64,000 bases of DNA from Paragonimus westermani. Lineage: Eukaryota; Platyhelminthes; Trematoda; Plagiorchiida; Troglotrematidae. The stretch covers positions 358,206 through 422,205 of the forward strand of contig QNGE01000123.1 in NCBI GenBank assembly GCA_008508345.1. Reading direction: 5' to 3'. Made by a program: the position numbers and the translations under genes. This document shows positions 10,741-22,195 of the stretch, in pieces (within the stretch, counting starts at the first letter, position 1; every line of letters starts with the position of its first letter). The notes beneath the pieces are model-generated. The model ran no database searches, was not told where the DNA came from, and saw only the letters and a list, made by a program, of their open reading frames with translations.

Positions 10741-12480
10741 TTGCGCTAACTCATAATACGAGGTTGTTGTGTTTGCCAAAACCCATCTCATACTTCTACG
10801 TATTCGACAGGTCATAATGTTGCACTGTTATCAATACACACAGTCTATCATAGTTATACTTCATCTCATTAATGACTGTAGAAACATTGCCAAACGTCAT
10901 CCCATAAGGTCCTTCATTTCATTGAAAGCATATACTTGCCGTATTTCTGGAAAATTCGTTCAATATCGGCAATATATTCTACACATACACATCGTTTTCT
11001 AAAGTGACGACCGAAGAACTCTTTCGTGGTTTGAGTAATACTACATTTTTCACTTGTAATTTGATCGGTGACTAGGATATAATTGACCTTGCTGGTGAAC
11101 CAGTCTACGTCGTAGAACTTTACTCACTACTCATATCGACTGAAGCATTTCCAATCAATCTTGTGAAATCAGCCCTGTGTTTTCAGGAGAAGAATGTTCA
11201 CGAACTTGAACCTTTTCCGTTCATAATGACCTATTCTAACCCTTTGACTGATCAACTGTTTCCTCAATTGCTTATGATAAGATACCCTTCAGTTCCTTAA
11301 TTCCGATACGCTCAGTGGTGGACATTGTGAATACGCGTTTGTGGACATGCGTTTAAATGATGAGACACATTTTGAATGTGTTTATAGAGTTTGATAGAGT
11401 TTAATATTTAGTCTTCAAGTTGAAATGATCGAATAAGTTTAAAATCGGTTTATCGATAAATAATAACGGCATCTAGTCATGGAAATATGCAACTAGATAT
11501 GCTTCTGTAACTCATATTGACGCTCGTGCCACATTCTAACAAAACCGCAACATGTAGTGTTTGCATTATGGCAACTGAGTATTCATCAAGGTCAAGCGTG
11601 TGGCAATTAGCATCCTTATTATTGAAAATGTTTTGTTGCTGCTTTGACGAAAAACACTAAAAGCAACCATATTTTGTAAACCGATAAAAAATAGATTAGT
11701 ATTCAATCCAACGGTTGCTTTATCTAAATTCAGGCATACATTAGCTAGGTGAGTAACTCTTTCATAACAGAAAGCAGTTTAACAGTTAGGGTAAGATAGG
11801 GAAACGTACGTATAAGTTTCACTCTCCGGCTTCATTGATTCTCTTTGATTTTGAAACATCTCTCAAAGAAACGGTATTATCCACGTAACCGAACTCGATC
11901 AACTACTAGCTCCTCCAAGGTTTCTACTCATACATTTCATGGACTGTTGAAGGGAGTCACCTCGTTTAAGTTGAATGAGATTCACAGATGAGTGCCTTTA
12001 TGTCACTGAATAGAAGATAAAACTTGTCAGTCCAATTTCCCAATAACCTGTAGCATCGCAAACAGTACTGCCTGTACTGGACATGTCATTTACATTGATA
12101 ATACAACATTTGACCAATCAAATGTATACCTCCGCAAAAACTATTCGGTTGAGCTTGTTCATACCTGACTGCTAGCTACAGAATTTCTCAACAAATCACT
12201 GAGTGCTTTTTAGTGCCACACGATACACACGATCCATCGGTAATTGAACATCGAATAATTGAAGACTGTTAACTGTCTGGATTTTTAAACCATAAAAACG
12301 TCCATCTCTTGATCTCTTTCATGATATGCATTTGCACTGTGGTCTCAATAGCTGTTGCCGCTTTTCTGAGAGCATTTGGAATCATGTGCACACAGGTTGG
12401 TAACTAGCTGGTTAACTTCAGCTTTATCTTGCCTTCCGGTTTATAACTCATTTTTGAGCCGCCAAATTGTTTCAATGTGT
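10741..12480. other. no supported gene
   Basis: AT-rich DNA with short ORFs only; nothing recognisable on either strand before the Penelope-derived insertion. Confidence 0.4.
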
Positions 12481-12592
12481 TTTGGTATTGATATGTTCGC
12501 CGAGCTACAAACAACACCACCACTATTCCCAACCATCAGACCGTACTTCAGTTTGAATGATATTGAGGTGGTTATTACGTGTTTCAATGTGT
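12468..12592 (+). mobile_element. miniature fold-back Penelope derivative with 13-bp target duplication
   Basis: The insertion 12481-12579 (99 bp) is bracketed by identical 13-mers tgtttcaatgtgt at 12468-12480 and 12580-12592. Its left 24 bp (tttggtattgatatgttcgc and ccgag) is antisense to the terminal repeat of the large Penelope element. The right 75 bp (from ctacaaacaacaccacc to ggttattac) is sense and runs to the element's 3' end, matching the reverse complement of 21893 onwards. The two halves meet where both parent sequences read ccgag. This is a 5'-inverted, very short retrotransposed copy with no coding capacity. Confidence 0.85.
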
Positions 12593-15500
12593 ACAATGTT
12601 GATTGGTTTTGTTATTTTAGGAGGTGGTAGAAAATCCCACATTTGCTAATTTCGAACAACAATACCATACCATAATGACCTGATAGCTCCAGATGTGAAA
12701 ACCGTGTGACACATTTTTGCAAAGATAGCTATCAGAAAACATGCATACACTAACATGGCTTAGAATATTTCCTGACTGCATGTAAAATTTATTGCATTAC
12801 TTTAAAGAGCGAAATTTTATGAGGAAAAGACAAGTTTCACTTGGTGACAACAAGGCCACGCTTGATATTAAAATTGATGACGATCAGTGTAGTCTAATCT
12901 TATATACCAGTTCACAGTAAGGATATATTGCTTTACTCTTCCTGTAATTTAAATTCACAATGACCTACTAGATTTGGCAAGAAAATATAAGCTGAAATTT
13001 TACCGCTAGCGCCCAGTTGGGTGATAAAACGTGATTAGTGATCCTCTCGTGTGAAGCTACTTTCATAGGGAGCTCCCGTCGTTTTGGTTGCAGAAAATGA
13101 CTAATGAACCCACCCCAAACCTTTAACTTGATGGCGCCTGCTTATATACTTGTCACATGATCCGATCAAGACAGACACGTGATAAAAAACTAATGCCTGC
13201 TGATTTTGGGTCCACGAAACATCTACTGAGTTCTCACCCAAGCTTTCAACATAAACGAGAGGGTTAGTTTTTAGAAATTCACTTTCAAGATTCAGCGTCA
13301 GAACTTTTCAAACTGTACCGTTATCAAATGTACTTCGCAGAACATAAACGGCCTGACTAATTCTGAGCGCTATTCAAAATAATGGGCAATCAGAGTGTAC
13401 TTAATCTGCTTTAAACTGCAACTTCTAGATTCTGATTGTGGTAATGGTACTCAACAATGGTTCGCACATGATCTGAGATTTCCTACTGTGATTCTGGCGT
13501 AGTGGCTTGCGCATTGCTAAGATGTTGCTCAGGTGTCATCATACATACTCCGAATTATCGGAACGGCGCAACTACACCCTTATATTAGCTTTAATGTGTC
13601 AACAGTTAATTAATTCTAATACCATTGATCATCTAGCCCAGTTACTTTACTTCCACCTGGTTAATCAGTCGAACCTCCAAATAAATGCCAGGAGCTCAAC
13701 GTTAGGCAAACTGCAAAAAAAAATTTAGTTTCCCATTCTTGTTCAGCATCCTTACAAAGAAAGATGAAACTCAAAATGTTCACCACGGTAGTCTTTGTTC
13801 AGCGTGTGGAAAACGTGAAAGTTTGTCCTGTGAACAATTTCTATCAACTACGCGGAAGCGTGCTATTGAATTATGAACCATTATATGCCACGTTTCCTGT
13901 TTATCATGAATAAACGGTTTTGTAACATGTTGCTTTGGACAATGTAATGTAGCTTGACTCTGCCGTTGTCGAAAACAACTTTTTTGCCTTGATTGATTAG
14001 AACTTTTCTGGGTGCCAGAAACACCTTTAACACGCCCAATCGATGTTTTCATATACAACGTGGTGTAAATTTACAGATAAGTACACTGACTGATAGGAGC
14101 AATTAGGTTCTTATCCGGGCTAGTAGAGACCCTTTGATCTGTCCCGATTTTTATTACAACCCATTGTTCACAAGCCATTGTGGAGGATTTTGTCAGTAGA
14201 TGTGATAATTCGGTAGTGCCTAATGTGAAGCAGTGATTAAATGTCGGCGGTAGAAAGTTTAATCAATATGGTATTCGTTAGCAATAACAAAGCTAGAGAC
14301 TAGCATTTCTTCACCATGGGAGTCGGGTAATTACCCTGGCAGAATGATAGAGTCATCATCAAAGCGTTGTGTTCAGCTTTCACTACTAAAACACACCCGG
14401 TTCTGTCCTTCCTCTTGGTTTCTGTAGCGAACCGACGGTGAGTGATGGAAGACCTGAATACAGAATTCTTTCTTCAATACTATCAAGGTAAGAAACAAAA
14501 CATTAAAGATCATCAAAAACTGATATCGTTAGGACAACAAACGTGCTGTTATATTTGGCTCAAATTTTTCCTGACCTAGCCAGTGAAGTGAACTCACATG
14601 TGAATAGGTTAAGTGCATTCGATTTCCAACCGAAATTTTGTATTTCAAACTAACTTTTCTCAGTCTCAGACCTGATAACTTCCGGCTCACTTGGACGAAT
14701 TGCACGTAAACAATCGAATAGTTTTTTTGTTCCCTAGGCGGGAAGCCTAATGCTCAGCTCTGGGTTTTCCTAACGCACTTAACTAATTCGACATAATATC
14801 GTTACGTAATGTCATTAACGTAGCTCACAAGCAGTTTGGCTCGCAGGTGTATAGATTACTTGACAATCAATAAAAAAGCTCTTACTATCACATGCCGTTA
14901 ACTGGCTTTCTTTACATTATGATGCCACTTAGCATCGGCAAACATTTTGTTGTCAAGACTGTCTTTTTGTGGATATGATCACTCACCACGTAATCAAACT
15001 CCCTGTCTTGAAGATTACGGCAAAGATGAACAGATTATAACCAAGTGCGTTGACAGCAAAACGTAAATCCATACTTTCCACACAGATCGGTTCATGTGGA
15101 TTTTTCCTTTGTTGCTTGTTTCGATTAAACTGACCACCGATATCAGCCATTGTCCTATTTGAAATCAGCTTTATACATCGAAGGCTGTGTCAACGAGTGG
15201 GTGACTTTTTATCACCAGAACTGAAATTTTGGAAGGTAAAGGCACACTTATAGGATGGTAAAGAAGTGTTAACGTTCAATGCATCACCATTTTTGATAGA
15301 ACAAGGGGGTGGTCAGGGTAAACAAAATCAATGTTTCCAGCATCCCAGAAATCCGGTCTGTACAGACATTTGAAAGACACTCGCGCAACTAACCGGGATG
15401 AACGGCTAGCATTTCTTCAAAATGTAGACATTTAAGATTCATGCAACGTTCTTCCTATTTCGCGTGAATATTCACATGAAAGTGGCCAAAATTCTGTCAG

Positions 15501-17640
15501 ACAAATGATGCAGTCGAATTTGCCATGCTCTGAGTTGAAGCTTTCTAGCTCCTTTCAGTCAGAGTAAAGTCTTGTGTCCAAAAAATTTCGTTCCTGCTCA
15601 TGTTTTTACCATTTATGCACTTTTCCTGAGGAATTATTGCTAGCGGAGAAATGGTTGATTTGTGACTAAGTTTTCCTAGCACACCTGCATCAAAATTTCT
15701 CCTTCGTGTTACGGACCCATTGAACGTTATTTCCTATGCATTAAATACTAGGGATAAACCTTTATCTTAACCACACGAGCAAAAGCTCTTTTCTGCAATA
15801 ATAATCGTTTACTAAGGCTCACTTTTGACGTCCAATACACTTCTGCGCTTCATTTGTTCCTTCGGATGCTCATAATCCTCAGGTCTCTTGATCTTCTCGG
15901 GGGAAGATAATAAATGTCCTGTTATCTCACATGACCAAGATTCTCTTTTGAGTTCAAATCCTAGAAATCATTAGCTTATTGAGCGATATTCTGGTTACGG
16001 GGTAGTAGCGAGGATTTTCGTTCAGTATGAAAATTGTGTGTGTCCTATATATATATATATGTCATAGATTATATAAACTAGAGACAACCTGATAAAATCC
16101 ATTCCCTTCTGATCATGATCCGCATGAACCTATCACCATCCTGGCTTCCGTAACTATAGTGGGCTACGTCTATTCGTCACACACTGGTGCCTCATCTGAC
16201 GGAGGGGCATAAGAGAGCAACAGCGGGTTGGGCAATGAGACCATACCTGGCGCAGGGGCTTGTATAGTTGAGGCAGCTGTACACAGGACTCGGAATTTAT
16301 GTTGTGTAATCGTGTTGGGAGACAAATACATAGAGAACGAGGTGTCGGGTAACAGTACTGTGAAGTTTGTACAGCGTGACTATAGCACAACAGTCTAGAG
16401 ATGAGACTGTTAACACTTTCTCCCGATATTGTTTCCCTTCTGGCAAAGAACACCAATTGCCTCAAAATTCACGAACGATGAGTATATTTTATCAACACAA
16501 CTGAATCCTTGTGATTAACTGACGCTTATGCTTGATTGCAATTAGATCCCAATGCCTATGCGATTTGTTTACCAAACATTTTTTGTTTCGTTTTTTTATT
16601 GAACGTCCGCTTGCAAAGATAAGGCTGTTATCTGTTTTGCTTGGATTTTGTATTTCACTAGTAACATCTCCAATTGCACGTTATCTCACTAGTTCACCAA
16701 CCGACACAGCAAACAGAGATGTAAAACTTTAGTCTATATAATGGCTCACTCTTATTGTCTTGTTGGATTTAATCACACCAGTGTCAATTCTTGACTTATA
16801 GATACTACTCGCTAAGTCTGATGATTCCCTCATTCAAAAGTAACTCTGACACAGAGTAATCTCCGTGGACTGTAAGCTACCTTCTTATTCTAATCTTTTC
16901 TTAAGTTTAAGAGGATAACACATCAATTGCTGTGAAACCCTCACTAGGCAAACCACTTCTTAAACTCAGGATTATTTTTTACGGTGCTTCTCCTACTTCG
17001 ACCAATTGCGTTCATCACAGAACAACCCTAGACAGTGTAAAAAATAGGACCTTTTTTCATCTAATTTAGAACTATGTTTGGTCACCACGTGTCGACAGAC
17101 ATCCATCTACCCAAAATATATCAGTTTGCCACGATGACACAAAGTAATTTCCTCAGGCTATACCGGACATTATTCCTTATCATACGGTATGACAAAAAAA
17201 CGATTAATCCGGTAGATATGACAGCATACATGTCGATCTGTGCAAGGTATTTTACTTGGATTTTGACCTTGTCAAGTAATCTGTCGTCCGTCCGTCAGCC
17301 AACAGAGTACCACTTATCAAAACATTGCAAAACACGCTGTCAAATAACGTGCGTCCTAGTAACCATGTTGTGTAACCTCAGTGTTATTGACGGAAGTTCA
17401 GTTCTGACTTTAATAATTTCAGGAATCCTATGTATCAGACCATGGTAGATGACTGCTCAGTCTAACGTTTGTGATGAACCTGTTTGAATTAGTTCTTAAT
17501 TGCGTTTACTATTTGAGTTCCACTTTATGCAACACATCAGTTCATCAAGTGCTTTTTAAAAAATATATTGGCTGATTTAAATCGATAGCGTTTTTCACCA
17601 GATCGTTTTGGAACTTGTCTACGTCCAAATCTAACTGCAG
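12593..17640. other. no firm gene; simple repeat at 16046-16061
   Basis: Long AT-rich stretch. An open piece at 13507-13728 (plus) and one at 13780-14058 (minus) lack convincing paired splice signals. A minus ORF at 16154-16465 begins with RQLVFFARRETISGESVNSL, which is vaguely gag-like but unsupported. A (TA) microsatellite sits at 16046-16061. Confidence 0.4.
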
Positions 17641-17704
17641 TAAAAAGGATTTCGTGATGGGTCTGTTTCCGCTCCTCTTCGTCCCAATAGTACCAGTTAT
17701 TTCC
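17641..17704 (+). CDS. candidate exon encoding a membrane-like helix
   Basis: The acceptor aaatctaactgcag and the donor ATTTCC|gtatgt bracket a 64-bp segment reading KKDFVMGLFPLLFVPIVPVI plus S. This is a hydrophobic stretch after two lysines, consistent with a transmembrane segment. It ends in phase 0, which does not match the next candidate at 17816, so one of the two is wrong or an alternative site is used. Confidence 0.25.
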
Positions 17705-17815
17705 GTATGTCAGTTACTTCTCACCTCTGTTTTTGGGTTTTTAAGGCAAATCCATGCAAACACACTATCCACAATTCGGCTTACAGTTGCTTTTTCATTA
17801 TAAACCAGTTTTCAG

Positions 17816-18002
17816 TCAAAACGTCTTGTTGGGATCCTGCTGTAAAGAAAATCTCAAGTTCACTCCGTCCGATTAATCCACATGTAAAACATACAAAAAA
17901 CAGAAGTGTAAAAGCTGTCATTTCTCAAGACGATCCGATAGCATATTCACGGTTCAACGGAAGGAGAACTTCACCGCTTCCTCAGGGTCTATGTGAATTT
18001 AA
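17816..18002 (+). CDS. candidate exon, unknown product
   Basis: A strong acceptor (attataaaccagttttcag) precedes about 61 open codons: KTSCWDPAVKKISSSLRPIN, then a basic stretch with HVKHTKNRSVK, then PLPQGLCEFK. The end is either TTTAA|gtaacg or the stop TAA at 18004. It lies between a membrane-like segment and a PLAT-like segment, but the phases do not join. Confidence 0.28.
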
Positions 18003-18112
18003 GTAACGGATTCGAATACATGGATAGAATTAATCTGCTTTGTTGTTTGAATTAGGTGAAGGGCGAAAAACCATATTATATGTAGGTTTTTAACTTGCTG
18101 CCTCATCTGTAG

Positions 18113-18330
18113 TGGGTTGGGTCGTTTGTGTAGCGTGTACATCAACCAGGCAATGCATTTTGAAGATCATATTTCGACTTTACGGACGGACCAAAAACAC
18201 TGAAATTCGGCACGTCATGTTACAGAAAACCAAGAACGGTCAGACAACCCGAAAGGACTGGACTTCTATGTATATTTTACGTCATGATGGACCAGCAATA
18301 TATCTAGTGTATAATATTCAACGAGTTATT
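18113..18330 (+). CDS. candidate exon with PLAT/LH2-like domain segment
   Basis: The acceptor ttgctgcctcatctgtag and the perfect donor GTTATT|gtaagt bracket 72 open codons. The peptide WVVCVACTSTRQC followed by IIFRLYGRTKNTEIRHVML resembles the first strands of a PLAT domain (Y-x-V-x-V-x-T-G-x-R, then a V-x-I-x-L-x-G strand and a T-x-x-R-x-L strand). The end, ILRHDGPAIYLVYNIQRVIV, resembles the family's HDx-G ... W-x-x-x-V-x-V close. PLAT domains occur in polycystin-1-like receptors and LOXHD1-type proteins. The canonical Trp before the last strand is absent. The match is by eye. Confidence 0.38.
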
Positions 18331-21300
18331 GTAAGTGACCAGTTTGAAAACGCTTCAAACTTATCACGAGGAGTTTTGGTAGGTGACGGGCGACCTACGG
18401 GATTCCTTAAGAAGTGCCTTTACGTGACAGAACCCCACCCCCCGGTTCAATTACCACATAAATTCTGCTTTGCACTCAAAAGGTACATTACTTCAGATCT
18501 GACCCATGTACACTAAGATGCAGTTTTCTTCAGTATACACAGTGCTAACACAATACCTTGATAAAAAATGTGTCCACTCAATTGTAAGAGGTAGCTGATT
18601 TTTCTACTAACCACCTCGAGTGCAATCAGTGGTTATTTTTATAGCCGCCGTTGCAAATACCTTAACACAACTATCAGGTAATCAACCAACTGTATTCAGA
18701 GTGACCTGTTGAAACACATTGACCAAAGTGGAGTGGCTATGACAAAATTGAGGTAATGAAATACCTCCAACCGTCCATGTAAGATGTTGAATCGATGACA
18801 TTCCGTTTAGTGGTCTTCAATTCAGCGCTGAGGCGCATCCTAAAAGCCGGTGGCTTCGTCTGCACAACGTTCAAACCCAAATTCTTACACACGTTACCAC
18901 GGAAAACATCTAACTCACTCGTTACCAGTTTCTCCCATCTACCTTTTTCCATGTATCCGAAAACCACTAGCAAATACCATTCTGTTTGCCATCATAATTC
19001 ACTGTCTGGGTAACCCAACTCCATGTCACACATTCCGTTTAATCACTCACAGTATTCTTTTGATCACCGTCTCACTACTTTCGACGGTTTTCCAGTAGTC
19101 AACCAAGTTTGCTGAATAAGTGCTGTTCATTTAGTTTCTAGCTTTCATAAGGTAAATACAGGGAAACGCATTAACCAAGCTCACAAAAGCATACTTGACC
19201 AATGCCTGAGGTTTAATTTGGATTTTGATGAATCCCAGTGAGAACTTGTACTGTAGAAAAACGCCAGAAAATACGATTGTGCACGGTCACAGACTTCTGA
19301 CAGTATCTGGTTAACTGCGGAGAGAGAGAGAATAGGTAAAAATTTACACAACATAAGTCTAGGGAATCTTGCTCTGGGTGACTGGGAGCAGTAATTTATC
19401 ATATTGGGCAGGTCAGGATTAATGGGTACATATACGGTGCTGTCAACAATTTGGTCTGTCCGAATCAGACATTCCTAGTTGGAAAAGTATTACTTGAGTA
19501 AATTATGTTTAATCGCTTCCAAGTATTTTCCATCTCATGGAAACACTGGGGACAGTCTTTGTTAACAGTACTCCGTTGGGTCTTTGAAGCCAAAGCAGTG
19601 TAATGCTGTAAACTACTGTTCAAGCTAAAATAGTCCGATGGGCATCAAAATATATCACCATAAGAAGTGTGGGGCAGCATTCTCGCGGACTTAATTTCAA
19701 TAGAACAGTCAAATAACTTGACAGCACTGAAGTAAAAGTCAGATTAATCGCAATCGATTCGTCTCATAGGAAATCTCATATGTGGGGATTGCGAAGTACA
19801 AGGTGGTGAACCATTTACACAATGGACTCACAAACCAAGTGCAGGGATGATAAGGAATTCATTCAAGTTTGCAACCATCAGTAACAATTAGTTTCATTTC
19901 ATACTTACAATTATAAAGCGCCCTGTTTTCAACAGTCTACAGTCCATTCATCTGAAGATCATTTTTGTGACGAACTGAATAAAAGTAGATAAAAAGTGTA
20001 AATAATTTTACCAGAGTTGAATAACTTTATGACAAGAAGACCAATATTATTGCCGATTTTGTGTGAGTAGAAGGGGATACCATCTGAAAATGAAGAGTTG
20101 TAACAAGGCTAAAACTCAACTCCAGTGCTTCTTTCATAAAGTTGTGACTGGAAAATCTGGCAGAATCCTGCAGATGTATGCACTTATGGATAATTTTCAA
20201 TCTGTATTATGAAGTATATTTAGCAACATGTAGTCTTTTAATTCTAGGCCGCTCCTTTTCAGGCAGCACCTGTTCAGGTTTCAAGAGCACAGACCAGTTA
20301 CTCGAATCCAGGATGGTTACCAGCTGACTAAATGAGTTCGGTATTCCAGTGCATTCTATGTCCCTGTGGAAGTTATCATTTTTTAAAAATACGTTTATGA
20401 CATAAATATGAAGAAACAGCTGATTAACCCGCATACAACCTGAGTAACATTCAAGAATTTCACGCGGCGTTCGTACCCAAAATCACTCTTGTCAAACCTC
20501 TTTCAGCAGAAACACTGTCCTTGAGTTCCGTTCATATTAATGATGACAACTTGCTCACAAACCTTCCACGACTGCTATATTAAGCATTATCCCCCCTCGC
20601 GTTGAAAATTCACACAGTTCCATTATGCCACATGAGAAAGCTACCACTTTTTCTGGAGGCAACCAGATAACTCAAAGGCTACTCGAAGACTGTTCTGATT
20701 GGGTTTTCTAGTCGCACCTCATAGCACAGTTTTCATCACGGTTGGTTCATGGAATCTTGACCGAAGTTTTAGTTTTATCGATCACAAAGGTGTGAACTAT
20801 TGATTAGTTTTGACAACAGTGATACTCTTGTGAAAAGTTTCCTTTCGAAGAATACTTAGGGGAATTTCCATCTGAACTGTGATCAATCTTAAGTATATAT
20901 CAGCTTATATTTGGACGAACAACCACTCTATCATCTGTAATGAGCATTTGGAATTCTTCTCAGAAATCAAGTGATTATGGAGAAAGTGATTAATTTACAC
21001 TAAAAAAAATACTGCGAATTTCCACATCTCCGGTGTTGCAGACCAAATCACTAACTTCGTTTATTGGTCACAAATATTTGTTTCATTTGATAGCTTATCA
21101 CGCTGTGGCTAGTATTTAGTAATACGCACACACGTTTTCGAGCGGTTGGTCTATGACCACGCAAAGCAGAGAAATCTTATGCAGCCGAGTGATGCACATT
21201 ATGCGAAGTGTTGTTTTGTAGAAAACACTAGCTTCTCTTATCGAAAAAAACAGTAATATGAGCTTCTAAAAACAGAAGATATTTCTTTTCTCTTTCTATG

Positions 21301-21889
21301 CTCATAGTGCTGCTGACATCTATGAAAATAATTCGTATTTTCCGTTCTCACTGTGATCTCTTCTCAAAACCATGAAACTATGTGTAGTGCGTTCCAAGGT
21401 TGTTTTGTGTTTGAGGACAGACAAAGAAACGTTCTAACAGATAACCTGACACCTAAGTTAATTAGTTTTATTCTCAGACAATTGCACTTATATGTGGATT
21501 CGGAACCAGTCGCTAAGTCATACTTTCGCACATGGATAAAACACCCAAATTTATCTGTGGTCCTTCAAAACATTCTGGTTATCTCTATTTCATCCGACAT
21601 CAGAAGGAATGGAATGAAACAGTTTCAAGAACTAGACTTTACGCAAACACTACGATTTGCTTTGAATATTCGTATCTGGATATCATGTGCTGAATTGCTA
21701 AGATTTTCCACTTAATCAATAACAATATCCGTTGAACAAGTTCTTTTTGTTGGAGAACAATGAGTAGTGTCAGCTGACGGAGAAACAAACTGTCTCCATT
21801 TTTGGATTTCAGAGGTTCAGCACTCAAGCGAAGATTTGAAATACTTATCTCCATTCCACGGCTGAATCGATAGACACCAAGGAGCGTTT
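18331..21889. other. no firm gene
   Basis: Candidate membrane-like reading near 18900-19015 (IRKPLANTILFAIIIHCLG) could be a later exon of the PLAT-bearing gene but overlaps an equally open minus frame. A 120-codon ORF at 21353-21715 has no domain and no good acceptor. Nothing else is recognised. Confidence 0.35.
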
Positions 21890-21892
21890 CAC

Positions 21893-22059
21893 GTAATAAC
21901 CACCTCAATATCATTCAAACTGAAGTAGTGTCTAATGGTTGAGAATAGTGGTGGTGTTGTTTGTAGCTCGGGTTGATGGTTTTGGTATTGATACGTTCGC
22001 CAAGCTTGGCATTTAGGTTGCAAACGTTTCATCACCAAGCGAGGTGACATCATCAGTGC
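21893..22059 (-). repeat. 3' terminal repeat (pseudo-LTR) of the Penelope-like element
   Basis: Shares about 88 bp (21935-22022) with 24627-24717 in direct orientation, including gctcgggttgatggttttgg and cttggcatttaggttgca, differing by a few substitutions and a 3-4 base length change. Direct terminal repeats that include ORF-proximal sequence are typical of Penelope-like elements. Confidence 0.8.
22020..22059 (-). ncRNA. hammerhead-ribozyme-like motif in the Penelope terminal repeat
   Basis: On the minus strand: GCA (stem I), CTGATGA (22056-22050), a hairpin GTCACC/GGTGAT closed by a 6-base loop, then GAAA (22030-22027), then ACGTT and TGC (stem I partner). The palindromic ACGT would form stem III only between two RNAs, giving a dimeric ribozyme, with predicted cleavage after the T at 22023. 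One extra U separates CTGATGA from stem II and stem I has only three pairs here. Hammerhead motifs are established in Penelope-like elements. Activity of this copy is inference. Confidence 0.62.
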
Positions 22060-22195
22060 GTGAGTGTTTCGGCGTATAATTTTGAATGTGGCGTTTGGTG
22101 AAGTTGGATCGATGCCTGCTCTTATACAGCAGAGTGGGTTGGCCTACTGGTCTGAATTCTGGTTGGTCGCTTTTTGTTGTGTTTGACCTGAACCA

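Noticed and set aside
16154..16465. 103-codon minus ORF with gag-like start
   Set aside because: Only a short stretch is suggestive; no zinc knuckle or neighbouring pol.
17074..17448. 124-codon plus-strand ORF
   Set aside because: No domain and no convincing splice boundary; ORFs of this length are expected by chance in 64 kb of AT-rich DNA.
21353..21715. 120-codon plus-strand ORF beside the Penelope element
   Set aside because: No recognised motif or strong acceptor, and not part of the element.
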